Shown here in pieces: positions 13,841 to 22,731 of a stretch of DNA of 64,000 nt. The notes under the pieces are model-generated. The model made no database searches. It saw only the letters and a program-made list of their open reading frames with translations, and had not been told where the DNA came from. Numbering within the stretch: position 1 is the stretch's first letter; each line of letters begins with the position of its first letter. The DNA comes from Stutzerimonas chloritidismutans AW-1 (GTDB taxonomy: Bacteria > Pseudomonadota > Gammaproteobacteria > Pseudomonadales > Pseudomonadaceae). The translations under genes were made by a program, and so were the position numbers. The DNA lies in NCBI RefSeq assembly GCF_000495915.1, contig NZ_AOFQ01000054.1, forward strand, positions 62,001 to 126,000. The letters run 5' to 3'.

Positions 13841-14416
13841 TCAATCGAAGGCGGCACATCGGCGGGGGGGGGGGGGGGGGGGGCGCGCCTTGCTGACGAC
13901 GACCATCGCCGGACGCAGCAGGCGACCGTTGAGCAGGTAACCTTTCTGGAACACCTTGAGCACGCTGCCCGGCTCGACGTGGGTGCTTTCTTCCATGGCC
14001 ATGGCCTGATGATGCTCAGGATTGAACGGCTCGCCATGCGGATCGAGCTGCTCGAGCTGGTGACGCGCCAGCGTGTCCTGAAGCAGCTTGAGGGTCAGCT
14101 CGACGCCCTCACGCATGGGCTTGACCGCTTCGTCATCAGCACTGGACAGCTCAAGGCCACGCTCGAGACTGTCGGCAACGGCAAGCAGATCACCGGCAAA
14201 CTTTTCCAGGGCGAACTTGTGCGCCTTTTCCACATCCTGCTCGGCGCGCCGGCGGATGTTCTGCAGCTCAGCCGCAACGCGCAGTGACTGGTCCTGCGCA
14301 GCGGCCAGCTGCTCTTCCAGCGACTGCACGCGGGCGGCCAGATCCTCGGCTACGTCCGCTTCCGAATGCTCGGGCGCTTCCGGGTTCTGGTTATCCAGGT
14401 TCTGCTCGTCGGCCAT
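13841..14416 (-). CDS. grpE: Nucleotide exchange factor GrpE (C-terminus out of frame at a G20 tract)
   Basis: GrpE releases ADP from DnaK. The 191-residue reading has the acidic N-terminus, long coiled coil ([18 protein letters not shown]...) and the conserved beta domain with [42 protein letters not shown]. Immediately afterwards the frame enters a run of 20 C on the coding strand, giving PPPPPP and an atypical tail RRCAAFD. In the neighbouring frame the run leads to [11 protein letters not shown], which resembles the usual pseudomonad GrpE end. Removing one base (or adding two) would restore it. Function should survive, since only the tail is affected. Confidence 0.93.
   Translation of the reverse strand: MADEQNLDNQNPEAPEHSEADVAEDLAARVQSLEEQLAAAQDQSLRVAAELQNIRRRAEQDVEKAHKFALEKFAGDLLAVADSLERGLELSSADDEAVKPMREGVELTLKLLQDTLARHQLEQLDPHGEPFNPEHHQAMAMEESTHVEPGSVLKVFQKGYLLNGRLLRPAMVVVSKARPPPPPPRRCAAFD
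13864..13883. repeat. Homopolymer G20 tract inside grpE
   Basis: Twenty consecutive G on the plus strand. Such length is rare in bacterial coding sequence and is prone to slippage in replication and to miscounting in sequencing; the true length is uncertain. Confidence 0.9.
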
Positions 14417-14468
14417 AGGTCCTCCTCTCTATACGATCAGCGGGCAGCAAACCCGCGCTTGTGCCGCT

Positions 14469-14497
14469 ATATGGGGGCGCGAAAAACAGGCTTCAAG
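14469..14497 (-). promoter_or_regulatory. Sigma-32 (heat-shock) promoter of grpE-dnaK-dnaJ
   Basis: Minus strand: CTTGAA (14497-14492), 15-base spacer, CCCCATAT (14476-14469), an almost perfect sigma-32 consensus, about 50 bases before the grpE ATG. Confidence 0.85.
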
Positions 14498-14578
14498 GGC
14501 GGAAAGCGAAGAGCGCCCAGCGAAATGACGAGCAACCGCACATTCATGCTTCAACGCTTGTAGCGCCCAAGAAAACCA

Positions 14579-14594
14579 CTGTATAAATACCCAG
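14579..14594 (+). promoter_or_regulatory. LexA box upstream of recN
   Basis: CTGTATAAATACCCAG fits the CTG-N10-CAG SOS operator and lies 26 bases before the recN start; recN is a known SOS gene in gamma-proteobacteria. Confidence 0.8.
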
Positions 14595-14619
14595 CCACGC
14601 AAAATCGGGAGCCCTTGCC

Positions 14620-16293
14620 ATGCTGGTTCATCTATCGGTCCACAACTACGCCATCGTCGAGCACCTCGACCTCGAGCTGAAACGCGGCATGAGCGTCATC
14701 AGCGGAGAAACCGGCGCAGGCAAGTCGATCATGCTCGACGCCCTCGGCCTGACACTGGGCGACCGGGCCGACAGCAGCGTGGTGCGCATCGGCGCCGACA
14801 AGGCCGACATTCTTGCCAGCTTCGACCTGGACGATATTCCCGACGCCCGCGCCTGGCTCGCCGAGCGCGACATGGACCATGACGGGCCCTGCATCCTGCG
14901 CCGCGTCATCACCGCCGAAGGTCGTTCCCGCGGCTACATCAACGGCACCCCTTGTCCGCAGGGCGACCTCAAGTCGCTGGGCGAGCTGCTTATCGATATC
15001 CACAGCCAGCACGAGCATCAATCCCTGCTGAAGACCGACACCCATCGGCGCCTGCTCGATGAGTACAGCGGCAACCAGGAGCTGGCGCGACAGGTCCAGC
15101 TGGCCGCCCAGCGCTGGCGGCAGACGCGACAGACCCTGGAACGCCTGAGCAACAGTGGCGACGAACAGCGCGCACGCCACCAATTGCTCAGCTACCAGCT
15201 GGAAGAGCTGGAGAACCTGGCGCTGGGCGAGAACGAACTGGAGCAACTCGAGCGCGAACACAAGAACCTGGCCAATGCTGAGCAGTTGCTCGGCGCCTGC
15301 CGTCAAGTCATGGAGCTGTGCAGCGAGAGCGATGCCGGCAACGTGCTGTCGGCACTGACCAGCAGCCTGCAGCGTCTGAGCGCCTTCCAGAACCAACCTC
15401 AAGCCCTGAGCGAAGCAGTCAATCTGCTGGCAAGCGCGCAGATTCAGGTCGAAGAGGCGATCGGCGAGCTGAACCGCTTCGTCGATCACTTCGACGCCGA
15501 TCCGGAGCGCCAGCAGATGCTGGAAGAGCGGCTGGATACCATTTACACCCTCGCTCGCAAGCACCGCGTGCAACCGACCGAACTGCCCAACCTGCACCAG
15601 CAGCTGCTGGAGGAGCTAGAAGGGCTGAACGCCGACGACGAAGCAGTCGAGCGCCTCGGTGAAGAACTGGCGGCCTACGCTCGGCACTACGAAGAAAAAG
15701 CCGGCGAACTCAGCCGCATGCGCCAGGCCGCGGCCGAACAACTGGCCAGCGCTGTCGAGGTAGAGATTCAAAGACTGGGTATGCCAGGCGGCAGATTCAG
15801 CGTGCAACTCAAGCCTGCAGCCGAAGGCGAACTGATGCCCTACGGCCTGGAGCAGGTCGAGTTCCTGGTCAGCGCCAACCCGGGCCAGCCCCTGCGCGCC
15901 CTGGCCAAGGTCGCATCCGGGGGTGAACTATCACGTATCAGCTTGGCGATTCAGGTGATCACCGCGCAGACATCCCGCGTACCGACGCTGGTGTTCGATG
16001 AAGTCGACGTCGGTATCGGCGGCCCCACCGCGGAGATCGTTGGCCAGCTGCTGCGCCGCCTCGGCGAGCGCGGCCAGGTGCTGACCGTCACCCACCTGCC
16101 CCAGGTCGCCGCCCAAGGACATCACCACCTGTTCGTGCACAAGGCTCGCGGGGCGGATGAAACCCGCACTGCCGTCGCAGAACTGGATCAGAACGGCCGC
16201 GTCGAGGAAATCGCGCGAATGCTCGGCGGCGTCGATCTGACCGAGCAGTCTCTGGCACATGCCCGACAGATGGTCACCTCCGCACAAGCCTGA
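14620..16293 (+). CDS. recN: DNA repair protein RecN
   Basis: RecN is an SMC-like ATPase acting in recombinational repair of double-strand breaks. The 557-residue protein starts MLVHLSVHNYAIVEHLDLE, with Walker A GETGAGKSIMLDALG (about residue 30), a central coiled-coil region with many Glu/Leu/Gln residues, the ABC signature ASGGELSRISLAIQ and Walker B TLVFDEVDVGIGG in the C-terminal lobe. It is divergent from grpE, and the short intergenic region contains both the sigma-32 promoter and the LexA box, so stress and SOS signals meet there. Confidence 0.97.
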   Translation: MLVHLSVHNYAIVEHLDLELKRGMSVISGETGAGKSIMLDALGLTLGDRADSSVVRIGADKADILASFDLDDIPDARAWLAERDMDHDGPCILRRVITAEGRSRGYINGTPCPQGDLKSLGELLIDIHSQHEHQSLLKTDTHRRLLDEYSGNQELARQVQLAAQRWRQTRQTLERLSNSGDEQRARHQLLSYQLEELENLALGENELEQLEREHKNLANAEQLLGACRQVMELCSESDAGNVLSALTSSLQRLSAFQNQPQALSEAVNLLASAQIQVEEAIGELNRFVDHFDADPERQQMLEERLDTIYTLARKHRVQPTELPNLHQQLLEELEGLNADDEAVERLGEELAAYARHYEEKAGELSRMRQAAAEQLASAVEVEIQRLGMPGGRFSVQLKPAAEGELMPYGLEQVEFLVSANPGQPLRALAKVASGGELSRISLAIQVITAQTSRVPTLVFDEVDVGIGGPTAEIVGQLLRRLGERGQVLTVTHLPQVAAQGHHHLFVHKARGADETRTAVAELDQNGRVEEIARMLGGVDLTEQSLAHARQMVTSAQA

Positions 16294-16310
16294 GCCCGGC
16301 AGCCAGGCAC

Positions 16311-16337
16311 AAAAAAGGCGGCCTTGGCCGCCTTTTT
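16311..16337. terminator. Bidirectional terminator between recN and fur
   Basis: AAAAAAGGCGGCC, loop TT, GGCCGCCTTTTT: an intrinsic terminator usable from both convergent genes. Confidence 0.9.
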
Positions 16338-16349
16338 CATATGTCTGGA

Positions 16350-16754
16350 TCAGTCTTTCTTGCGCACGTAGAGCACCAGATTGTGATCCACCAGCTCGTA
16401 GCCGTGACGCTTGACGATTTCTTTCTGCAACTTCTCGATCTCGGGATCGAAAAACTCGATGACGTCGCCGCTATCGACGCAGACCATGTGGTCGTGATGC
16501 CCGCCGTCGGCCAGCTCGAAGACGGCATGACCACCATCGAAGTTGTGCCGAACTACCAGACCGGCCGCCTCGAACTGGGTCAGCACGCGATAGACCGTCG
16601 CCAGACCGACATCCTCACCCGCTTCCATCAACGCCTTGTAGACGTCTTCGGCGCTCATGTGGCGGCGATCGGTAGTGTCCAGCATCTGCAGGATCTTGAC
16701 CCGCGGCAGAGTTACCTTGAGACCAGCTTTACGTAGTTCGCTATTTTCAACCAT
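16350..16754 (-). CDS. fur: Ferric uptake regulator Fur
   Basis: Fur represses iron-uptake genes when bound to Fe2+. From ATG at 16754 the protein is 134 residues ([22 protein letters not shown]), the standard pseudomonad length; a longer frame upstream was rejected. It has the winged-helix N-terminus ([27 protein letters not shown]) and metal ligands in [21 protein letters not shown]. As expected for Pseudomonas Fur, a second C-terminal CxxC is missing. It diverges from bamE across 95 bases. Confidence 0.96.
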   Translation of the reverse strand: MVENSELRKAGLKVTLPRVKILQMLDTTDRRHMSAEDVYKALMEAGEDVGLATVYRVLTQFEAAGLVVRHNFDGGHAVFELADGGHHDHMVCVDSGDVIEFFDPEIEKLQKEIVKRHGYELVDHNLVLYVRKKD

Positions 16755-16849
16755 GGTTGGCTTTCTCACTGCTGCTGTTTCGCAGCCTCCTTCAATACGG
16801 GTATGATCCGGGTTCTTTGCCCAGCCAAGATAGTGGAAGTCACCCACCG

Positions 16850-17365
16850 ATGCAAAACACCAAGCTCATGCTGGCCAGCCTCTCCTTCGCAGGTCTGGTC
16901 GCACTCGCCGGTTGTTCATTCCCCGGGGTTTACAAGGTCGACATTCAACAGGGCAATGTCGTCACGCAGGACATGATAGACCAGTTGCGCCCCGGAATGA
17001 CCCGCCAGCAGGTGCGGTTTATCATGGGCAACCCGCTGATCACCGACACCTTCCATGCCAGCCGCTGGGACTACCTGTACAGCATCCAGCCCGGCGGCAG
17101 TCCGCGCCAGCAGGAGCGCGTCAGCCTGGTGTTCAACGCCAACGACCAGCTGGCAGGCCTGGCCGGCGACTTCATGCCCGGCGTAAGCCGCGATGAACAG
17201 ATCCTTGGCCGCGACGCCCAGGCGCCTGACGCGGCTCCTGCCGCCCAGCCAAGTCAGCCTGAAGAGCGCCCTGCGCCTGGCTCGCTGCTGGAGCAGATTC
17301 AGCGTGAAGTGGATGAAGCAGAGCCGGTTCCGGTGCCGATTCCCGAACCGCTGGAAACCGAATAA
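16850..17365 (+). CDS. bamE: Outer-membrane assembly lipoprotein BamE (OmlA)
   Basis: BamE is a lipoprotein of the BAM complex that inserts beta-barrel proteins into the outer membrane. From ATG at 16850 it has 171 residues, with a lipoprotein signal and lipobox LAGC (Cys22), then the SmpA/OmlA fold: [18 protein letters not shown] and [10 protein letters not shown]. The C-terminal extension is rich in Pro, Glu and Ala. Located divergently from fur, as in P. aeruginosa omlA-fur. Confidence 0.95.
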   Translation: MQNTKLMLASLSFAGLVALAGCSFPGVYKVDIQQGNVVTQDMIDQLRPGMTRQQVRFIMGNPLITDTFHASRWDYLYSIQPGGSPRQQERVSLVFNANDQLAGLAGDFMPGVSRDEQILGRDAQAPDAAPAAQPSQPEERPAPGSLLEQIQREVDEAEPVPVPIPEPLETE

Positions 17366-17367
17366 AG

Positions 17368-17394
17368 AAACGCCCGGCTAGCCCGGGCGTTTTT
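17368..17394 (+). terminator. Terminator after bamE
   Basis: AAACGCCCGG paired with CCCGGGCGTTTTT; intrinsic terminator between convergent bamE and rnfH. Confidence 0.85.
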
Positions 17395-17406
17395 GTTTCA
17401 GCATAT

Positions 17407-17721
17407 TCAAGCGTCTTCGGCCTTGTTCTTTGCTGCCCGTGCGGCGCGCTGTTTGCGCACCTCTTTCGGGTCGGCAATCAGCGGCCGGTAGATCTCCACG
17501 CGCTCACCCTCCTCGAGCACGCGCTCATCGGGCTTGGGCACGGCCTTGCCGAAGATACCCAACGGAGCTGCGGCCAGATCGAGCCCCGGGAAGTGCGCAT
17601 CGATTCCCGAACGCAAGGCCGCCTCGCGCACGGTGGTGCCCGCGGGCACGGTCATCTGCAGCAGCTTCTGCTTGTCGGCCAGGGCATAGACCACTTCGAC
17701 CGCAATCGATTGCTTATCCAT
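17407..17721 (-). CDS. rnfH: RnfH family (UPF0125) ubiquitin-like protein
   Basis: A 104-residue small protein starting MDKQSIAVEVVYALADKQ, with the beta-grasp pattern LLQMTVPAGTTVREAALRSGI and GIFGKAVPKPDERVLEEGERVEIYRPL. The tail is strongly basic (RKQRAARAAKNKAEDA). Role uncertain; the gene conventionally pairs with ratA. Its ATG at 17721 overlaps the ratA stop by 8 bases, so the two are translationally coupled. Confidence 0.92.
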   Translation of the reverse strand: MDKQSIAVEVVYALADKQKLLQMTVPAGTTVREAALRSGIDAHFPGLDLAAAPLGIFGKAVPKPDERVLEEGERVEIYRPLIADPKEVRKQRAARAAKNKAEDA

Positions 17722-18148
17722 ATAGCTGCTTCGCCCGCTCGCAGAAGGCATCGACCAAAGTGTTGGCAGCCTGATTGAACAACGGCCCAAGGGTCGCCTT
17801 GACCAGCGGCCCGGCGTAATCAAAGGTCAGATCCAGGCTTATCTTGCAGGCCTTCTCGCCAAGGGCCTTGAATTCCCAGATGCCATGAAGATGGCTGAAT
17901 GGGCCTTCCTCAAGCGTCATCTCGATACGCTTGCCGAGGTCCAGGGCATTGCGCGTCATGAAACGCTGGCTCAACCCGGCCTTCGCCACCGTCATGCTGG
18001 CGTGCATTTCGGTCTCGCTGCTGGAAAGCACCTCAGTCGCTGAACACCAAGGCAGGAACTGCGGGTAGCTGGCTACGTCGTTGACCATGTCGAACAGCGC
18101 CTGGGCCGGGTACGGCAGCAGCGCGGAACGTTGAATGTGCGTCGTCAT
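17714..18148 (-). CDS. ratA: RatA/PasT family START-domain protein
   Basis: A 144-residue polyketide-cyclase/START fold protein: MTTHIQRSALLPYPAQALFDMVNDVASYPQFLPWC at the N-terminus and VDAFCERAKQLYG at the end. In E. coli the homologue has been described as a toxin blocking ribosomal subunit association, and also as a coenzyme-Q-binding protein; which role applies here cannot be told from sequence. First gene of ratA-rnfH, divergent from smpB. Confidence 0.92.
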   Translation of the reverse strand: MTTHIQRSALLPYPAQALFDMVNDVASYPQFLPWCSATEVLSSSETEMHASMTVAKAGLSQRFMTRNALDLGKRIEMTLEEGPFSHLHGIWEFKALGEKACKISLDLTFDYAGPLVKATLGPLFNQAANTLVDAFCERAKQLYG

Positions 18149-18358
18149 GCGGACCTTCTACGTCGTCGTTTCATTGCGCGCCATCCAAAAGTTGGCGCAG
18201 CCAGCCCGCAACCGCGGCTTCCGGGCGACACCCGGGAAGCGGCTCAGCGCAAAGCGGGGCACATTGTCGGGGATTAACGGCTGCCCCTCAAGTTTCTGCC
18301 GCCAGCGCTCTTGCAGGCTGTCGCCAGCCGCAGCGGGACTCCCTATAATGCGGCCCCT

Positions 18359-18841
18359 ATGGCCAAACAGAAGAAACAGTCCCCCGGGACCATCGCGCTG
18401 AACAAGAAGGCGCTACACGACTACTTCATCGAACAGAAATTCGAGGCAGGCCTCGTCCTGGCCGGCTGGGAAGTGAAGAGCATGCGTGCTGGCAAGGCTC
18501 AGCTGGTGGACAGCTACGTCCTGCTAAAGGACGGTGAAGCCTGGTTGATGGGCGCGCACATCACGCCGCTGACCAGTGCCAGCACCCACGTCATCGCCGA
18601 CCCGACCCGCACCCGCAAGCTGCTGCTGAACAAGCGCGAGCTAGGCAAGCTGTTCGGTGCCGTGCAGCAGAAGGGCTACGCCTGCGTGGCGCTTTCGCTG
18701 TACTGGAAGAAGCACATGATCAAGTGCGAGATCGCCCTCGGCAAAGGCAAGAAGGAATACGACAAGCGCCACACCGAGAAGGAACGCGATTCCGATCGGG
18801 AGATCCAGCGCGCGATGCGCACCAAGGGCAAGGACGACTGA
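18359..18841 (+). CDS. smpB: SsrA-binding protein SmpB
   Basis: SmpB carries tmRNA to stalled ribosomes for trans-translation. From ATG at 18359 the protein is 160 residues: [41 protein letters not shown], the oligonucleotide-binding fold, and the basic C-terminal tail [19 protein letters not shown] that enters the decoding centre. The tmRNA gene itself is in this window, about 9.5 kb downstream. Confidence 0.97.
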   Translation: MAKQKKQSPGTIALNKKALHDYFIEQKFEAGLVLAGWEVKSMRAGKAQLVDSYVLLKDGEAWLMGAHITPLTSASTHVIADPTRTRKLLLNKRELGKLFGAVQQKGYACVALSLYWKKHMIKCEIALGKGKKEYDKRHTEKERDSDREIQRAMRTKGKDD

Positions 18842-18922
18842 GCCGCGCCCGTCGCATGGCCCGATAAGCCCACGCGGCAATACCCGAGCCGGCAGCCAGT
18901 GCCGGCTCAGTTCTCAACCTTC

Positions 18923-19699
18923 CTACTGCATCCGTTCACCCTGCCGACGCTGCGCGCGCGCCAGCCGCTGGGCTTCCTGCTGACCTTCAGCCAGCACTTC
19001 CTGCACGTAATTGATATGGCGATGGATGACCTCCCGCGCCTCGGTCGCTCGCCTGGCCATGATCGCCTCGTACAACTCGCGATGCTGGCTCATCAGCATG
19101 TCCCGCGTTTCGTCACGCAGGGCGTACATGCCGCCGATATTGGTCACCACGTTGCGCTTGAGCAGGTCGAACAGGCCACGAATGGTATGCAGCAGCACCG
19201 CGTTGTGGCTGGCTTCGGCAATAGCGAGATGGAACTGGGCATCGGCTGCACCCTCTTCCGCCCGGGAGACTTTACCTTCCCGGGCGTAGCAGTCCTGCAA
19301 TGCGGCAAAGGCTTCGGTGAGCCGCTTCCGATCCACCTCGGTCGCACGCAGCGCTGCGTAGTAGGCGCAGCTGCCCTCGAGCGTGTGGCGAAACTCCAAT
19401 AAGTCGCGCTGCGCATCGCTGTTGTTTTCCAGCAGATGCAGCAACGGATCACTGAACGTCGAGCCCAGCGCCTCGGCGACGAACGTACCTCCGCCATGCC
19501 GGCTGACCAGCAGCCCCTTGGCGGCGAGCTTCTGAATCGCTTCGCGCAGCGAAGGCCGCGAAACACCAAAGCTTTCAGCCAGGGCGCGCTCCGCGGGCAG
19601 ACGCTCACCCGCCTTGAGCGTGCCCTCAAGAATCATGGTTTCCAGCTGCGCGACGATATCGTCCGCTAGCCGCCGCTGCCGCACCATCCCCACGTCCAT
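18923..19699 (-). CDS. lldR: GntR/FadR-family lactate-responsive regulator LldR
   Basis: A 258-residue repressor from ATG at 19699. N-terminal winged helix (LADDIVAQLETMILEGTLKAGERLPAERALAESFGVSRPSLREAI), C-terminal FCD ligand-binding domain with conserved D/H positions (FHLAIAEASHN; ELYEAIMARRATEAREVIHRHINYV). Divergent from lldP across 267 bases that contain two TGGT-N3-ACCA palindromes, the FadR-subfamily operator type. In pseudomonads LldR represses lactate genes and is relieved by lactate. Confidence 0.92.
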   Translation of the reverse strand: MDVGMVRQRRLADDIVAQLETMILEGTLKAGERLPAERALAESFGVSRPSLREAIQKLAAKGLLVSRHGGGTFVAEALGSTFSDPLLHLLENNSDAQRDLLEFRHTLEGSCAYYAALRATEVDRKRLTEAFAALQDCYAREGKVSRAEEGAADAQFHLAIAEASHNAVLLHTIRGLFDLLKRNVVTNIGGMYALRDETRDMLMSQHRELYEAIMARRATEAREVIHRHINYVQEVLAEGQQEAQRLARAQRRQGERMQ

Positions 19700-19709
19700 A
19701 GCCACCCCG

Positions 19710-19724
19710 AATGGTCATACCAAT
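19710..19724. promoter_or_regulatory. LldR operator 1
   Basis: AATGGTCATACCAAT, core TGGT-N3-ACCA, eleven bases upstream of the lldR start; probably autoregulatory. Confidence 0.65.
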
Positions 19725-19841
19725 CCGAAAATGCTAGCCATGACCGCGCATCTGCACAAGGCCGGCTGTTGCGACCAAAGTCTATAGCTAGCTAATTGAC
19801 GCACCTATACGCAGCTCTTACGCTGGCCATTCACTTCTGTT

Positions 19842-19858
19842 AATTGGTATTACCAATT
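19842..19858. promoter_or_regulatory. LldR operator 2 in the lldP promoter region
   Basis: AATTGGTATTACCAATT, a perfect 17-bp palindrome with the FadR-type core. It lies about 18 bases after a plausible promoter (TTGACG at 19796, possible -10 near 19819), well placed to block lldP. Confidence 0.75.
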
Positions 19859-19890
19859 TACAAAGTGGTCTAAAAATAAGAGGACTCAGC

Positions 19891-19965
19891 ATGAGATCTG
19901 CGCACAAAAACTACTCCACGGTCCGCTCAGGGCCCCATCTGAACCGAACCGCAGGGGAAGCCTGA
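19891..19965 (+). CDS. Short leader ORF before lldP (24 aa)
   Basis: ATG at 19891 preceded by AGAGGA seven bases away; the TGA at 19963-19965 is one base before the lldP ATG. Product begins [18 protein letters not shown]. The close spacing suggests translational coupling to lldP. No known family; could be chance. Confidence 0.4.
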   Translation: MRSAHKNYSTVRSGPHLNRTAGEA

Positions 19966-19966
19966 C

Positions 19967-21661
19967 ATGTCCAACGGACTGCTCGCACTATTCGCCTTCA
20001 CACCCATTCTGCTCGCAGCAATCATGCTGATCGGCCTGCGCTGGCCAGCCAGCCGCGCCATGCCGTTGGTCTTCCTGTTCACCGCAGCCATCGGGCTGTT
20101 CGTCTGGGACATGAGCGTCAACCGCATCATCGCCTCGACGCTGCAAGGTCTGGTGATCACCCTGGGCCTGCTGTGGATCATCTTCGGCGCAATCCTGCTG
20201 CTGAACACCCTCAAGCATTCCGGCGGCATCACCGCCATTCGTGCCGGTTTCACCACCATCAGCCCTGACCGCCGCATCCAGGCCATCATCATCGCCTGGC
20301 TGTTCGGTTGCTTCATCGAGGGCGCTTCCGGCTTTGGCACTCCGGCCGCCATCGCCGCACCGCTGCTGGTTGCGGTCGGCTTCCCGGCAATGGCTGCAGT
20401 CCTGCTCGGCATGCTGGTGCAAAGCACGCCGGTGTCTTTCGGCGCGGTCGGTACGCCGATCGTCGTAGGCATCAACAGCGGCCTGGATACCGCCACCATC
20501 GGCGCGCAACTGGTTGCGCAGGGGTCCAGCTGGAACGCCTACCTGCAGCAGATCACCAGCAGTGTGGCGATCACCCACGCCATCGTCGGCACAGTAATGC
20601 CGCTGGTCATGGTGCTGATGCTGACGCGCTTCTTCGGCAAGGAGAAAAGCTGGAAAGCCGGCTTCGAAGTGTTGCCGTTCGCGATCTTCGCCGGCCTGGC
20701 GTTCACCCTGCCCTACGCTGCCACCGGCATCTTCCTCGGCCCCGAATTCCCGTCGCTGCTCGGCGGCCTGGTGGGCCTGGCGATCGTTACCACCGCTGCC
20801 CGCTTCAAGTTCCTGACGCCGAAGACCACCTGGGACTTCGCGGACGCCAAGGAATGGCCGGCCGAGTGGCTGGGCACAATCGAAATGAAGCTGGACGAGA
20901 TGGCTGCCCGCCCGATGAGCGCCTTCCGTGCCTGGCTGCCCTACGTGCTGGTCGGCGCGATTCTGGTGATCAGCCGGGTGTTCCCGCAGGTCACAGCTGC
21001 ACTGAAATCGGTATCCATCGCTTTTGCCAACATCCTTGGCGAAACAGGCATCAATGCCGGCATCGAGCCGTTGTACCTGCCGGGCGGCATCCTCGTCATG
21101 GTGGTGTTGATTACCTTTTTCCTGCATGGCATGCGCGTTTCCGAGCTCAAGGCGGCAGTGAAGGAATCCAGCGGCGTGCTGCTCAGCGCCGGCTTCGTAC
21201 TGCTGTTCACCGTGCCGATGGTGCGCATCCTGATCAACTCGGGCGTCAACGGTGCCGAACTGGCCAGCATGCCGATCGTCATGGCGCGCTACGTCGCCGA
21301 TAGCGTTGGCAGCATCTACCCGCTGCTGGCGCCGTCGGTGGGCGCTCTGGGTGCATTCCTCGCTGGCTCCAACACCGTCAGCAACATGATGTTCAGCCAG
21401 TTCCAGTTTGGCGTTGCACAGTCGCTCGGAATTTCCGGCGCGATGGTAGTTGCCACCCAGGCTGTTGGCGCTGCGGCGGGCAACATGGTTGCGATCCACA
21501 ACGTGGTGGCGGCATCCGCTACCGTCGGCCTGCTCGGTCGCGAAGGCTCCACGCTGCGCAAGACCATATGGCCTACGCTGTACTACGTGCTGTTCACGGG
21601 GGTGATCGGCCTGATCGCCATCTACGTGCTAGGCGTGACCGACCCACTGGTCGGAGTGTAA
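19967..21661 (+). CDS. lldP: L-lactate permease
   Basis: LldP imports lactate (and glycolate) with protons. The 564-residue protein is highly hydrophobic with about 12-14 membrane segments and the LctP-family motifs [21 protein letters not shown] (near 115-135), [17 protein letters not shown] and, late in the protein, [17 protein letters not shown] at 19967 follows GGGGAAG. First structural gene of the lactate locus. Confidence 0.96.
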   Translation: MSNGLLALFAFTPILLAAIMLIGLRWPASRAMPLVFLFTAAIGLFVWDMSVNRIIASTLQGLVITLGLLWIIFGAILLLNTLKHSGGITAIRAGFTTISPDRRIQAIIIAWLFGCFIEGASGFGTPAAIAAPLLVAVGFPAMAAVLLGMLVQSTPVSFGAVGTPIVVGINSGLDTATIGAQLVAQGSSWNAYLQQITSSVAITHAIVGTVMPLVMVLMLTRFFGKEKSWKAGFEVLPFAIFAGLAFTLPYAATGIFLGPEFPSLLGGLVGLAIVTTAARFKFLTPKTTWDFADAKEWPAEWLGTIEMKLDEMAARPMSAFRAWLPYVLVGAILVISRVFPQVTAALKSVSIAFANILGETGINAGIEPLYLPGGILVMVVLITFFLHGMRVSELKAAVKESSGVLLSAGFVLLFTVPMVRILINSGVNGAELASMPIVMARYVADSVGSIYPLLAPSVGALGAFLAGSNTVSNMMFSQFQFGVAQSLGISGAMVVATQAVGAAAGNMVAIHNVVAASATVGLLGREGSTLRKTIWPTLYYVLFTGVIGLIAIYVLGVTDPLVGV

Positions 21662-21669
21662 GAAACAGG

Positions 21670-21697
21670 AACCGTGCCCCCATCTGGGGGCACGGTT
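21670..21697 (+). terminator. Hairpin after lldP
   Basis: AACCGTGCCCCCA, loop TCT, then its complement; 12-bp GC-rich stem right after the lldP stop but without a U-tract. Probably partial termination, making downstream lld genes less expressed. Confidence 0.6.
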
Positions 21698-21727
21698 GCA
21701 TTCCAGAAACCGCACCTGACAGGGCCA

Positions 21728-21866
21728 TTGAAAAACGTAAGCGAGACCGGCAAGACGAGGCAAAGCAGCCGAAGAAAGGACTGGGCTCGCATACGAGTTC
21801 AGGTTCCTAAATGAGTATTCTGAGGCTGCTTTAACGACGTATTGCCAAACGCAGATAGTTTTTCAA
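21728..21866. repeat. 139-bp MITE-like foldback element between lldP and lldE
   Basis: Two 43-base arms (21728-21770 and 21824-21866) are imperfect inverted repeats: both ends TTGAAAAAC and AAAGCAGCC match perfectly and GGCAA is shared in between. There is no ORF. The structure suggests a non-autonomous palindromic element inserted in the lactate operon; family not identified. Confidence 0.6.
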
Positions 21867-21909
21867 AAGCCTGTTTGCGGATAACCGGGCTAACCCGGAG
21901 ACCAAGCCG

Positions 21910-22731
21910 ATGAGCGAACTCTTCTACGATGCTGCGCCGAACGCTACCCGCGTCGCGCCGCCGCTGCCAAAGCCGCGCGAATACCCCGCCAAGCCGAGCC
22001 AGGTTTATCTGTTCGGTACCTGCGTGGTCGACCTGTTCTATCCCGAGGCTGGCCTGGATGCCATCCGCCTGCTCGAGCGCGAAGGATTGACCGTGCACTT
22101 CCCGCAGGGTCAGACCTGCTGCGGCCAGCCGGCCTACACCAGCGGCTACACCGACGAGGCACGCAACGTCGCACGGGCGCAACTGGATCTGTTCGCCAAC
22201 GACTGGCCCGTGGTCGTCCCGTCCGGTTCCTGCGCCGGGATGCTGCGCCACCATTATCTGGACCTGTTCAAGGACGAGCCGGCCACGCTGAAGAAGGCGC
22301 AAGCGCTGGCCGAGCGCACCTTCGAGCTGGCCGAGTTCCTGCTCAACGTCTGCAAGGTCGAATTCAAGGACGCCGGCATGCCGACCAAGGTTGCCCTGCA
22401 TACCTCCTGCTCGGCCCGCCGCGAGATGAACACCCACCTGCACGGCCGCGCCCTGCTTGCACAGCTGGGCCAGGTCGAGCGCGTCGAGCATGATCACGAA
22501 AGCGAATGCTGCGGCTTCGGCGGTACCTTCAGCGTACGCATGCCCGACATCTCCGGGGCCATGGTGCTGGACAAGACCCGCGCACTGAAGGAATCCGGCG
22601 CGCATCAGGTGATCAGCGCCGACTGTGGCTGCCTGATGAACATCAACGGTTCGCTGGAGAAACAGCGTGAAGCCCTGCGCGGTCAGCATCTGGCGACCTT
22701 CCTCTGGCAACGCACCGGAGGTGCCCGATGA
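21910..22731 (+). CDS. lldE: L-lactate dehydrogenase complex subunit LldE (LutA/YkgE-like)
   Basis: A 273-residue protein with the two cysteine-rich CCG domains typical of heterodisulfide-reductase-type subunits: GQTCCGQPAYTSG near residue 75 and ESECCGFGGTFSV near 200, plus SGSCAGMLRHHY. With LldF and LldG it forms the iron-sulfur complex that oxidises L-lactate to pyruvate and feeds the respiratory chain. ATG at 21910; stop overlaps the lldF start as ATGA. Confidence 0.93.
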   Translation: MSELFYDAAPNATRVAPPLPKPREYPAKPSQVYLFGTCVVDLFYPEAGLDAIRLLEREGLTVHFPQGQTCCGQPAYTSGYTDEARNVARAQLDLFANDWPVVVPSGSCAGMLRHHYLDLFKDEPATLKKAQALAERTFELAEFLLNVCKVEFKDAGMPTKVALHTSCSARREMNTHLHGRALLAQLGQVERVEHDHESECCGFGGTFSVRMPDISGAMVLDKTRALKESGAHQVISADCGCLMNINGSLEKQREALRGQHLATFLWQRTGGAR

